Notes under the pieces: generated by a model
Told to the model about the DNA's origin: nothing
The model's input: the letters and a program-made list of their open reading frames with translations, nothing else
The model's database searches: none
Translations under genes and position numbers: made by a program
DNA from: CAWFKW01 sp964568655
Lineage (GTDB): Bacteria; Bacteroidota; Ignavibacteria; Tepidaquicellales; OLB5
NCBI GenBank assembly: GCA_964568655.1
Contig: CAZMRG010000048.1
Span: forward strand, 1 to 21,911
DNA: 21,911 bases
Reading direction: 5' to 3'
Part shown: one piece after another, positions 7,840 to 15,847 of the stretch
How positions within the stretch are numbered: the first letter of the stretch is position 1
Layout: every line of letters begins with the position of its first letter

Positions 7840-8640
7840 ATGAGACTAAAGAGAATATTACTAGCTTTACCCTTGCTGGCGATGGCATTTTATAACGGAT
7901 GTGAAAGCAACGACGCGGTGACCAGTTCAGTGTACATCCCGCAGCCGGTCAATAAAAAAGTGCTTGTGGAGTTTTTCACTAATGCTTATTGCCAGCCCTG
8001 TGTTAACGCACATAATTACCTGGACCAGGTTAATGCAGTCGGCGGCGTCACGCTGAACGATACGAGTATTATTATAGTCAGTTACCACGCCAAGAGTCCA
8101 AATCCGGCTGACTCGCTTTATCAGGCGAATACTACACAAAGCGATGCAAGGTTCACATATTACGGAGTTCAGCAGACAGGCACTCCAAATTGCCAGACCG
8201 ATGGAGTATATATGGGGCAGTTCTCATCGACCGACTATACTGCATTGATAAACGCCGAGTTCGAGACTCCAAAATATCTTAATGTTGCTTTAACGAATAA
8301 CTTTAACGGAACAGATTCAGGAACGATTACCGCCAACATTACAGATCTTGTAGCTCTGCCAACCAATGATAATCTTATTCACATAGTAATAACCGAAAAT
8401 CACGTGCCATATATTTCAGCGCCTAACCATGTAACTCATCCTGACGATGTAATGAGGTATATGATCACCGGAAACGACGGCCAGAGCATTTCGCTTAGCC
8501 AAAACCAAACGACAACAGTATCCATGCGCTATGGCATTAAAAGTAACTGGAAGTTACAGGATTGTAATATAAATGTATTTGTAGAAAGCTTTTCTACAAG
8601 ACGCGTATATGGAGTTGAAAGAATTAAAGTAAGTAATTAA
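7840..8640 (+). CDS. Omp28-like thioredoxin-fold lipoprotein
   Basis: The 266-residue protein has a lipoprotein-type N-terminus: charged MRLKR, a hydrophobic stretch, then a Cys21 in FYNGC, which would be lipidated although the lipobox is not ideal. A thioredoxin-like core follows with VEFFTNAYCQPCVNAH, where Cys51 and Cys54 form a CxxC pair, and the cis-proline-like GTPN at 114-117 followed by a third cysteine (Cys118). The second half is beta-rich (TNNFNGTDSGTITANI) and resembles the C-terminal domain of Omp28-related outer-membrane proteins. It is the last gene before the terminator at 8666-8692. Role: probable surface or periplasmic disulfide exchange partner of the upstream TlpA-like protein. 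The substrate is unknown. Confidence 0.8.
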   Translation: MRLKRILLALPLLAMAFYNGCESNDAVTSSVYIPQPVNKKVLVEFFTNAYCQPCVNAHNYLDQVNAVGGVTLNDTSIIIVSYHAKSPNPADSLYQANTTQSDARFTYYGVQQTGTPNCQTDGVYMGQFSSTDYTALINAEFETPKYLNVALTNNFNGTDSGTITANITDLVALPTNDNLIHIVITENHVPYISAPNHVTHPDDVMRYMITGNDGQSISLSQNQTTTVSMRYGIKSNWKLQDCNINVFVESFSTRRVYGVERIKVSN

Positions 8641-8665
8641 TAAGCATTTCAGATTAAATTTCTTA

Positions 8666-8692
8666 GGGCAGCATTCAAAGCTGCCCTTTTTT
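8666..8692 (+). terminator. Intrinsic terminator after the TlpA-barrel-Omp28 unit
   Basis: GGGCAGC (8666-8672) pairs with GCTGCCC (8680-8686) across a 7-base loop and is followed directly by six T. It lies 26 bases after the lipoprotein stop and separates this unit from the polymer-type locus downstream. Confidence 0.9.
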
Positions 8693-8906
8693 GTACACGA
8701 AAATAGCTACTCTTCTTATTATATAGCTTGCTTTGAAAATAACGTTATTACGTTAGTTATATTTCATTAGACTTTACATAAATTTGCGATATAGATTTTC
8801 AGATAACAGACCATTACTTAAAGTAAACATCTAATAAAACATATTATTTGTTAGATTTATAACGAAGTTAATTGAATTTTTGCTTGAAATATATTAAATT
8901 AAGAAA

Positions 8907-9992
8907 ATGAACAGTTTAAAACTAATTATAGGAACTGTGAAAATAAATAAGTATAAGCTTCTTGTTTTTTCGCTATTTGTAATATTAATGTTGCCGGGAG
9001 TTGTATCATCGCAAACCTATACTCCTGAACTGGATACAGCTTACCACATGTTAGACCGAAAGGACGTCGACGGAGCCATTCCTTTGTTTGAGGCGCATAT
9101 CAAGCAATATCCGCAGGATACACAAATATGGATGCAGCTTGCTTATATTTACGATGAAAAGGGGCAGTACTCAAAGTCTTATCAGTATTTCCGGTACGTG
9201 TCGATAAATTCAAAAGATCCTAAGGAAAAGGAACAGGCGTCTGTTTCTGCGCAGGTAATGCAGGATAAAATGAATGCGAATTCCAAGCGATCCATCGAAC
9301 TGGGTGTAACAAGTTATTATGATACTTACCAGCAAAATTACATTACAGGGTTACAGGCATATTATAAATTCAGGCTAAGTAACGAGGTATTTGTAGGTCC
9401 TTATTTAGACATGTACACAGATTCAAAATCACAGCCCGGAAATATTCTCAACGACAGGTATATAGAGTTTGGGTTGTTTCTAAGGTTTTATGCAATTCCT
9501 CAATTGTATTTTGAGCTCAGAACGGGATATGTCCATGAGTTTGATCTTGATACAAGCAAGATAAGCGTTAGTCCAAGAATTGTATTCGGTACAAGGATAG
9601 GCTCGGGATTGGATTACATAACTGAAAATCCGAAAAAAAAGACCGGGGTTTTTATGGATATATATTCAGTTCTTTCATATGAGACTAAATATGATAACAG
9701 TTTTCTGCAGGTTGGTTTAAACGAAGTGTTCCGCAATAATATTAAAGGATATTCATATTTAGATTTCTACACGCTGCAGTATTTAACGCTTGATAGCAGG
9801 AGACTGGATTACAACAACGATCTTGAAGTTGGCCTGGGCATAAGGTATAAACCTAACCTGATCTATTTCCCGGTGTTTTTTATTGAGCCAACTTATAAAT
9901 TTTATTTGATTAAAGATCAGTTTGGAAACAAGAGAACGCCGTCATTCCAGGTTAAAGCAGGCTTGAGTTTTGGAATCAATATAAAAGGATAA
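8907..9992 (+). CDS. TPR protein with C-terminal outer-membrane barrel (NfrA/BcsC/YaiO-like architecture)
   Basis: The 361 residues carry a signal with a long n-region (hydrophobic 17-33, cleavage near VSSQ at 33-36), two TPR-like repeats (about 40-70 and 73-105, with IWMQLAYIYDEKGQYSKSYQYF), then a Tyr-rich beta-barrel from about 128 to the end (GLQAYYKFRLSNEVFVGPY, EVGLGIRYKPNLIYFPVFFIEPTYKF). A periplasmic TPR domain followed by an outer-membrane barrel is the layout of exopolysaccharide export proteins (BcsC, PgaA) and of NfrA; family assignment here rests on architecture only. The upstream 214 bases after the terminator are AT-rich; a TAAATTTG at 8779-8786 matches the Bacteroidota TAnnTTTG box but has no clear partner upstream. 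It precedes the CotH gene by 120 bases that include a weak terminator, so it may be separately transcribed. Confidence 0.72.
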   Translation: MNSLKLIIGTVKINKYKLLVFSLFVILMLPGVVSSQTYTPELDTAYHMLDRKDVDGAIPLFEAHIKQYPQDTQIWMQLAYIYDEKGQYSKSYQYFRYVSINSKDPKEKEQASVSAQVMQDKMNANSKRSIELGVTSYYDTYQQNYITGLQAYYKFRLSNEVFVGPYLDMYTDSKSQPGNILNDRYIEFGLFLRFYAIPQLYFELRTGYVHEFDLDTSKISVSPRIVFGTRIGSGLDYITENPKKKTGVFMDIYSVLSYETKYDNSFLQVGLNEVFRNNIKGYSYLDFYTLQYLTLDSRRLDYNNDLEVGLGIRYKPNLIYFPVFFIEPTYKFYLIKDQFGNKRTPSFQVKAGLSFGINIKG

Positions 9993-10025
9993 AGTTTAAC
10001 CTTTGTATCGTAATTTTTTACCAGG

Positions 10026-10053
10026 GCCCATATTATATATGGGCTTTGTTATT
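10026..10053 (+). terminator. Probable weak intrinsic terminator after the TPR-barrel gene
   Basis: GCCCATAT (10026-10033) pairs with ATATGGGC (10037-10044) with a 3-base loop, followed by a T-rich but interrupted tail (TTTGTTATT). The stem is AT-rich near the loop and the T-run is broken, so read-through into the CotH gene is plausible. Confidence 0.65.
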
Positions 10054-10112
10054 TATAAATTGTCATTATTTTCATAATTTAACGATCGATAATTCCAATT
10101 ATTTTACTAATA

Positions 10113-12596
10113 ATGAAATTCAGATTTTTTATTTTCTTCTTATTCTTTTGCCAGCTTGCTTATAGCCAGGTAACAAGAGTAGATGTTTCAATGTCGCGTG
10201 AAGATTTCGAGAGTCTTTATAAAAGAAATTTAGACAGCAAGAAATATCTTCCTGTTACTCTGACCATAGAAGGCAGTACATTCAAAGACGGCAAAATAAG
10301 ATTCAAAGGAAATACAACCCGCGTGTATTCCAAGAAACCATTCAGGATAAAGTTTGAAAAAAATGCCTCGCTTCCGCCGATCTATCATGGCATGAGAATT
10401 GTGAATTTCAACGCCATGTATACCGATAAATCATTTATGCGGGAAAAACTCGTATGGGATATTTTCGGCATGATGAACGGATTGGGACCCAAAGAATTCG
10501 GTTATGTGAACGTATATTTTAACGGAGTTGATAACGGCATTAATTTCCTCATCCAGCATATTGACGAGGATTTCCTTAAGGATAACCAGAGGCCAGAGGG
10601 AAGCGTTTATGAAGCAGGGTATGATGAGAACCAGGGCGATCTGAGCGTTATGACTGATGATCAATTAAAGACTTCGTATGAAAAACATGTTGGAGATGAA
10701 AACGATTACTCGGACCTTAAAGACCTGATCGCTAAACTTAACGACGCCAGCGACGCTGAATTTGCAAGCGTTGTTAATGAGTTATTCGACATGAAAACGG
10801 TCTATGACTTTTTTGTACTTAATGCGCTTACAATGCAGAATGATACAGATGGCAAGAACTATTACCTATACAAGGACCCCTCAAAACAAACCCAGCAATG
10901 GTCGATTATCCCATGGGATTATGACATAACTTTTGGCAGAGACGGCGACTCAAGGTATCCATATCCCTCCGAACTGCTGAACGACTTGTTCGCATATTCA
11001 TATGAACCGCTTGCAGGACCTCAGAACGTATTAAAGAACCGGATGATGAAGAACCCACAATTGATGGCTGAATTTAAGCAAAGATTGAACGACGCATTAC
11101 AAAATGTGTTTACTGAAGACAAGCTTTTCCCGATAATCGATGAAACGCAATCGACCATAACTGATTATGTAATGAAAGAACCCGTTAGGTGGGGGACATA
11201 TAAGGATTTTAAGGATCAGGCGAGCGCTTTGAAATATTTCATTACAGCAAGGCGGAACTTTCTCCTGAATACATTTACAAACAGCAGAAGCGGCGAGAAT
11301 GATATTGTTACAATGCAGGTTTCTTCAACCGGAGTACCCTATAATTTTATTGATTATGACGGCAAACAAATAGCATCTTTAACCTTTTCAAACATGTCAG
11401 GCTTGCAGAAAGTAACCGTTCGCTCATATCCTTCAAGCGTGCCGCGGGGTTTCGACCAGGAGAATTCAATCAAAAGATATATTGAGATCATTCCGTATCC
11501 TTCCGGCGCAAGCTTTACCGCTGAACTGAAATGGGAATATTTAAATAGCATAGATTTATCGGAAGTTGGCAAAGGACTAATAAGTTGCAGCGGATTGGCA
11601 TGTTATAATTATAACGGCGGATCATGGCAAACAATAGATTGTAATTTAAACGCTTATGGCAACTTTGTGACGATTCCATCGGTAACAGAATCAAACTGCG
11701 GCTCAGGGAAATATTTCGCGTTGAAACTGCCTGAGAACATCGATCAAAACTGGAAAAAGCAAAGCAACCTGTTCTGGCAGAGATGGTATGACGTCAAAAC
11801 CGCCGAGGGCGGGCATGTGTTTGTTCTGGGCGACGATGGTACAATGATCAAGTCAGAGGATGGCGGCTCATCATGGAAGCAGGAATTTATCGGCATCCAC
11901 CAGCAATTCAGGTCCCTTGCGGCAATTAACAGCCGCGAGCTGTTTGCAGGCGGAATGTTTGGTGAGCTTGCAAAGAGCGATAATGGCGGCGATAGCTGGC
12001 AATTTTTAAAGAGCGGCGTAACTCAAAATATTAATTGCGTATTATTTACCGATAACCAGAACGGCTGGGCGGCATGCGATGATAAAACCGTTATAAGAAC
12101 AAATAATGGAGGCTCTACATGGAACTCATCACAAATTAGCGGAGCCAAAAACATAAAGGCGCTATGTATGACAGGCGGCGCGATCATTGCAGGAGATGAT
12201 AACGGCGGGCTCTTCAAAAGCGTTGATGAAGGGAGATCGTGGAAGAATATAAATTCTCCGTCGGGCAAGAGTGTAAACAGGCTTCTGGCGAAGGGTGAAA
12301 AAGAAATTTACGGAGTTTGTAATAATGGAATTATTTTACACTCCGTGGATGGCGGCTCCACCTGGTCCAATTTCCAGGTATATACTGTTGCCAATTTATA
12401 TGCAATTACCGTTTCAGATAAATCGGAGGTTTGGGTTGCCGGAGAAAATGGAGCCATGTTCCATTCAACTGACGGAAAGGACTGGAAAAGCAGTCAATCA
12501 CAATTTGATAATGACCTTCAATCCATGATTTACCTGCCATCATCTTCAACAATTATGGCCGTTGGGAACTGGGGAACTATACTGCAATCTCGTTAA
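10113..12596 (+). CDS. Secreted CotH-family kinase fused to an Asp-box (Ycf48/BNR-like) propeller
   Basis: The 827-residue product has a signal peptide (1-19, ending YSQ) and a CotH domain at about 20-385. CotH proteins are atypical kinases known to phosphorylate secreted proteins. Visible motifs are RFKGNTTR (63-70), KKPFRIKF (74-81), DKSFMREKL (105-113), the IDEDFL block (150-155), QNDTDGKNYYLYK (242-254) with the probable catalytic Asp244 and Asn249, and PWDYDITFG (267-275) with metal-binding Asp269/Asp271. A beta-rich linker (about 395-540) follows. From about 555 to the end come six Asp-box repeats (SEDGGSSW, SDNGGDSW, TNNGGSTW, SVDEGRSW, SVDGGSTW, STDGKDW), predicting a six- or seven-bladed propeller like Ycf48/HCF136. 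The VTC gene follows after 79 bases. Likely periplasmic or secreted; the substrate is unknown, and the propeller may be a binding platform. Confidence 0.9.
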   Translation: MKFRFFIFFLFFCQLAYSQVTRVDVSMSREDFESLYKRNLDSKKYLPVTLTIEGSTFKDGKIRFKGNTTRVYSKKPFRIKFEKNASLPPIYHGMRIVNFNAMYTDKSFMREKLVWDIFGMMNGLGPKEFGYVNVYFNGVDNGINFLIQHIDEDFLKDNQRPEGSVYEAGYDENQGDLSVMTDDQLKTSYEKHVGDENDYSDLKDLIAKLNDASDAEFASVVNELFDMKTVYDFFVLNALTMQNDTDGKNYYLYKDPSKQTQQWSIIPWDYDITFGRDGDSRYPYPSELLNDLFAYSYEPLAGPQNVLKNRMMKNPQLMAEFKQRLNDALQNVFTEDKLFPIIDETQSTITDYVMKEPVRWGTYKDFKDQASALKYFITARRNFLLNTFTNSRSGENDIVTMQVSSTGVPYNFIDYDGKQIASLTFSNMSGLQKVTVRSYPSSVPRGFDQENSIKRYIEIIPYPSGASFTAELKWEYLNSIDLSEVGKGLISCSGLACYNYNGGSWQTIDCNLNAYGNFVTIPSVTESNCGSGKYFALKLPENIDQNWKKQSNLFWQRWYDVKTAEGGHVFVLGDDGTMIKSEDGGSSWKQEFIGIHQQFRSLAAINSRELFAGGMFGELAKSDNGGDSWQFLKSGVTQNINCVLFTDNQNGWAACDDKTVIRTNNGGSTWNSSQISGAKNIKALCMTGGAIIAGDDNGGLFKSVDEGRSWKNINSPSGKSVNRLLAKGEKEIYGVCNNGIILHSVDGGSTWSNFQVYTVANLYAITVSDKSEVWVAGENGAMFHSTDGKDWKSSQSQFDNDLQSMIYLPSSSTIMAVGNWGTILQSR

Positions 12597-12675
12597 TTTT
12601 GTGTTTTTATTTACCTCTACAACTCTTATTTTGCTTTGTTCAAAAACTGTTAGATTATTGTTAAACTAATATAAA

Positions 12676-13446
12676 TTGGAATACAGATACGAATATAAAT
12701 ACCTGGTTTCTTCGTCTTTGCTTCCGAAGCTGAGGGAATTAATTTACCCGTATATCGATCTTGATACGCATGTTGAGCATAAAGAAACCCATCAATATTC
12801 CGTAAGAAGCATTTATTTTGATACGTCCAATTTCGATTATTATTTTGATAAGCTGGAGGGGATTGGCAACCGAAAGAAAGTTAGGCTCAGGACATACCAG
12901 GAAAACACGGATGAGAGCATCGCATTCCTTGAAGTTAAAAGAAAATATGAAGTGCCGCTTATAAAATACCGCGCGCCGTTAAAGGCAGAAGACATTTTAA
13001 AAATATTCCGGAGCGGCAATACAGAGAAACTGACGTTGGATGGCATAGGAGCTATTGAAAACGCCAAAGAGAATTCAAATACTTTCTTTCACTTTTTATA
13101 TAAAGATAACCTGATCCCTATCATACTTATCTCTTACGAAAGAGAGCCGTATAACAGTAAATTCGACCCGACTACAAGAATAACATTTGATAAGAACCTG
13201 AGGAGTTTCCCGTTTCCAAAGCTTGAGGATATTTACAGGGAAGACATCCTTTCGGATTCGCTTCCGGGGCAGTTTATTCTGGAAGTCAAGTTTAACCATA
13301 TGTTCCCTAAATGGATGAAATCTATTATTTCACAATTTGGTCTTCGTTCTGAAGCTGTATCTAAATATATAACAAGCATAGATTCACATAATCTGCTGGG
13401 AAGACACAATAAGTATTACACTATCGCTAAGTCTAATTTCTATTAA
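12676..13446 (+). CDS. VTC-domain (TTM-fold) polyphosphate polymerase-like protein
   Basis: The 256-residue protein is a stand-alone VTC domain, the triphosphate-tunnel fold that in yeast Vtc4 builds polyphosphate from ATP. The tunnel's basic and acidic residues are recognisable: RYEYKYLV (4-11), VRSIYFDT (43-50), NRKKVRLRTY with Arg70 and Arg72, FLEVKRK with Glu86 and Lys88, SYEREPY with Arg156, RITFD with Arg168, ILEVKF with Glu203 and Lys205, and Lys230 near the end. A full catalytic set suggests an active polymerase, probably cytoplasmic since no signal or membrane segment is present. The only possible start is TTG at 12676, because an in-frame stop lies 9 bases upstream; no Shine-Dalgarno sequence is visible. 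It sits between the CotH gene and the DUF4956 gene (17 bases downstream), so the three are probably cotranscribed. Confidence 0.9.
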   Translation: MEYRYEYKYLVSSSLLPKLRELIYPYIDLDTHVEHKETHQYSVRSIYFDTSNFDYYFDKLEGIGNRKKVRLRTYQENTDESIAFLEVKRKYEVPLIKYRAPLKAEDILKIFRSGNTEKLTLDGIGAIENAKENSNTFFHFLYKDNLIPIILISYEREPYNSKFDPTTRITFDKNLRSFPFPKLEDIYREDILSDSLPGQFILEVKFNHMFPKWMKSIISQFGLRSEAVSKYITSIDSHNLLGRHNKYYTIAKSNFY

Positions 13447-13463
13447 TCATATTTCATGATAAA

Positions 13464-14132
13464 TTGCTGACAGACGTACAAAGTATTTTAAACACAAACA
13501 TTAATGTTGTCGATGTTGCATTCAATATAGGCGTAGCCTTTGCCTGCGGTTTGATAATTTCGTTCGTATACCGCATTGTTTACAGCGGGCCGAATTACTC
13601 GCCGTCCTTTGTAAATTCGATGGTATTGCTTTCAATGATAACCTCTATTGTCATAGCGGTTATTGGGAACAGCGTAGCGCGCGCATTCGGGCTGGTAGGC
13701 GCTATGTCTATTATCAGGTTCCGTACCGCGGTAAGAGACACGCTCGATATAGTCTTCATCTTTCTTTCACTTACTATAGGAATGGCGGCGGGCGTTGGAA
13801 TGAAGTATATAGCTTTAACCGGAACCTTGATAACAGGTTTGGTTATCATATTGCTTGTTAAAACCAATTATGCGCTGCCTAACAGAAAAGAGGTCCTCCT
13901 GCAATTTTCATCTCAAGCCGAAGAAGGAAGATCGCCCTCATATATAGCGGTCCTTGAAAAATACTGTAAAAAATATAAGCTCATCAATATTAAGTCAAAT
14001 GGCGGGGGATTTTTGGTTGAGTGTTTTTATCACATAGTGTTAAGAGACAAGGATTCCAGCACAAATTTTGTTTCTGACCTCCGCAAAATTGAAGGCATGA
14101 GCAATATTAACCTGTTCTTCGATAAGGACTAA
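13464..14132 (+). CDS. DUF4956 family inner-membrane protein
   Basis: The 222-residue protein has four predicted membrane segments (about 18-38, 49-69, 95-112 and 116-134) and a soluble C-terminal domain of about 85 residues, probably cytoplasmic. The family hallmark is the block ARAFGLVGAMSIIRFRTAVRD (72-92) continuing into DTLDIVFIF, unusual in putting several Arg and Asp residues beside membrane helices. DUF4956 has no established function, but genes of this family commonly lie next to VTC-domain genes. I infer a membrane partner or conduit for the VTC product, analogous to the membrane part of yeast VTC. The start is TTG; an ATG at 13456 is out of frame and runs into a stop within five codons. 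The stop lies 4 bases from the convergent hydrolase gene. Confidence 0.88.
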   Translation: MLTDVQSILNTNINVVDVAFNIGVAFACGLIISFVYRIVYSGPNYSPSFVNSMVLLSMITSIVIAVIGNSVARAFGLVGAMSIIRFRTAVRDTLDIVFIFLSLTIGMAAGVGMKYIALTGTLITGLVIILLVKTNYALPNRKEVLLQFSSQAEEGRSPSYIAVLEKYCKKYKLINIKSNGGGFLVECFYHIVLRDKDSSTNFVSDLRKIEGMSNINLFFDKD

Positions 14133-14136
14133 GTTT

Positions 14137-15729
14137 CTATATAAGCGGGATCGAAACATATGACGGGTAATCTGGCGTCATATAGATTTTATTAGTTGCC
14201 GGTTCCAGAACCGGGAGAACGAACGGATAAGTCCTCAGAAATTTATCGTTGGGCCGCGTATCAAGATTAGTCGCAATAATTCTTATCCTGCTGCCTTTAC
14301 GGAAAATATGGCTGTAAGCTTCGCCATTGATCAATTTTTGTCTCAGATCATTTTGTGAATAATCCCTGTCAGTATAATCAATACAAGTAACAAAATCCTC
14401 TGTCCCGTCCGGAAGAATTTGCCAGATCTGGAGATCGTACTGGCATATGCTCGCGTCGGATGAATAATATAAATTAGCCTGCGGGGCGCCAACCATTTTA
14501 TAATCTCTGTCCAAAGGATCCGAATCAAACTTAATTTCATCTTTCCTGAATTTTGAATCGAACTCAGAACCTGTAAATGACAGATAAACGGCGTTTAGCA
14601 GATTCATCTTAGGGTCCCTTACGTCATTTTGAAATGAAACTGACTTTTGCGACGCATCGTTGTTCGGCGCGGAAGAAAGTCTCTCGCCCGGATTCAAATA
14701 AAACTTAACATTCTTCGTACCTTCCGGAGGCCAGACATTTGATTCATACCTTGAGAATGTAATTGTGCCTCCGTCATTGCTTGTTGATGCGTATATGAAT
14801 TTTCCTTCGTTTAGAACATTAGTATGTGAGTCGTTTAGCCAGTAACGAAACCATTTATCAACCAGATTCCCATGGTAGTAACTCTCATCAGGGCTAATAT
14901 CGCCGCCATGTCCTAAAATTGCGCCGAAATACATCCTGTATGGAGGTTTAAGATCATTAATTATTTTTATCATGCCCTGCAGGTTAAAGAACTTATCCTG
15001 CCAGGTATTGGAAATCAGCATAGGAACCTGGCAATCTTTAACCTTGTCTATAAAATCCCTGTCTTTAGGAAGATTGTAGGCAAGTTTGTTCCAGTCCTCT
15101 TTATCGTTAGAAACAGTCCACTGCCTGTACTGGCTCACTTCGTCGCTGTATCTTACAACAGAGTTGTCATAACTCAGCGACCATAAAAGCGTTATTTTAA
15201 CGCAGCCATTTGCTATCCAGTCAGATGCAAATTCGGGAGATGCAAGTTCTGTTACCAGGCACCTGATCTTTGCGCCGTTACATGCTGCCATAAACGGAAT
15301 TATGCCCCCCTGCGAGCCGCCTGTTATGGCAATTCGGTCATCATTTGTATTTGCATCATCTCTTACGTACTGAATTACCTGTAAAAGGTCGTTCATTTCT
15401 GTTGTGCTGATAAGGTTGCTGAATCCTCCTGAATTTCCCTGGCCCCTCATACTGTAGCATAGCGCATATGTGCCGTAATTTGCATGGTCTTCTGCCACAT
15501 GAAAATTATCTTCCTTTGAAAGGCCGAAACCGTGACAGCAAATTGTACAGGGATATCCGTTCGGCGGAGGAGGAACGTTAGGAATGAATTTTGTGCAGTC
15601 AAGCTGAACACCGTCTGAAAGCGTTATATAAAAATCATACTTTGTCCACTTTGATTGCGAATTGGCCGCGTTTAGAAGGCAAATGAATAATATGAAAAGA
15701 CAACAGAAAAACTTTCTGGAAGAAACCAT
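14137..15729 (-). CDS. Secreted CocE/NonD-type alpha/beta hydrolase (X-Pro dipeptidyl-peptidase S15 family)
   Basis: The 530-residue product has a signal peptide (hydrophobic 7-20, cleavage near NSQ at 23-25) and an alpha/beta-hydrolase domain. The nucleophile elbow is GGSQGG with Ser139; Asp245 in TWQDKFFN and His274 in LGHGGD complete the likely triad. An inserted helical cap (about 170-235) and a C-terminal beta-sandwich (about 330-530, containing VKFYLNPGERL, YKMVGAPQANLY and IRIIATNLD) match the CocE / X-Pro dipeptidyl-peptidase layout. These enzymes hydrolyse esters, amides or Xaa-Pro peptides, so the substrate cannot be predicted. The gene is convergent with the DUF4956 gene and divergent from the glycoside-hydrolase-like gene, so it is probably independently transcribed from the 15730-15847 region. 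Confidence 0.88.
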   Translation of the reverse strand: MVSSRKFFCCLFILFICLLNAANSQSKWTKYDFYITLSDGVQLDCTKFIPNVPPPPNGYPCTICCHGFGLSKEDNFHVAEDHANYGTYALCYSMRGQGNSGGFSNLISTTEMNDLLQVIQYVRDDANTNDDRIAITGGSQGGIIPFMAACNGAKIRCLVTELASPEFASDWIANGCVKITLLWSLSYDNSVVRYSDEVSQYRQWTVSNDKEDWNKLAYNLPKDRDFIDKVKDCQVPMLISNTWQDKFFNLQGMIKIINDLKPPYRMYFGAILGHGGDISPDESYYHGNLVDKWFRYWLNDSHTNVLNEGKFIYASTSNDGGTITFSRYESNVWPPEGTKNVKFYLNPGERLSSAPNNDASQKSVSFQNDVRDPKMNLLNAVYLSFTGSEFDSKFRKDEIKFDSDPLDRDYKMVGAPQANLYYSSDASICQYDLQIWQILPDGTEDFVTCIDYTDRDYSQNDLRQKLINGEAYSHIFRKGSRIRIIATNLDTRPNDKFLRTYPFVLPVLEPATNKIYMTPDYPSYVSIPLI

Positions 15730-15847
15730 GAATTAGTTCAATTTTTGGGAGAATGTTAATTAGATTCCCTAAATTAACAATTATAATCATATATTGAAAT
15801 AGATATTTAATATTAAATTTTTATAGTCTAATATTGAACGATTTGTA
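15730..15847. promoter_or_regulatory. AT-rich divergent promoter region with repeats
   Basis: This 118-base region separates the divergent hydrolase and glycoside-hydrolase-like genes. It holds a perfect 12-base palindrome TTTAATATTAAA (15806-15817) placed between two direct copies of ATATTGAA (15791-15798 and 15831-15838). Both promoters must lie here. The repeats could be an operator, but such AT-rich repeats also arise by chance. Confidence 0.3.

Noticed and set aside
8700..8906. Riboswitch or small RNA in the 200-base AT-rich stretch before the TPR-barrel gene
   Set aside because: No strong stem, no T-run and no recognisable aptamer sequence; only short ACGTTA repeats and a lone TAAATTTG box.
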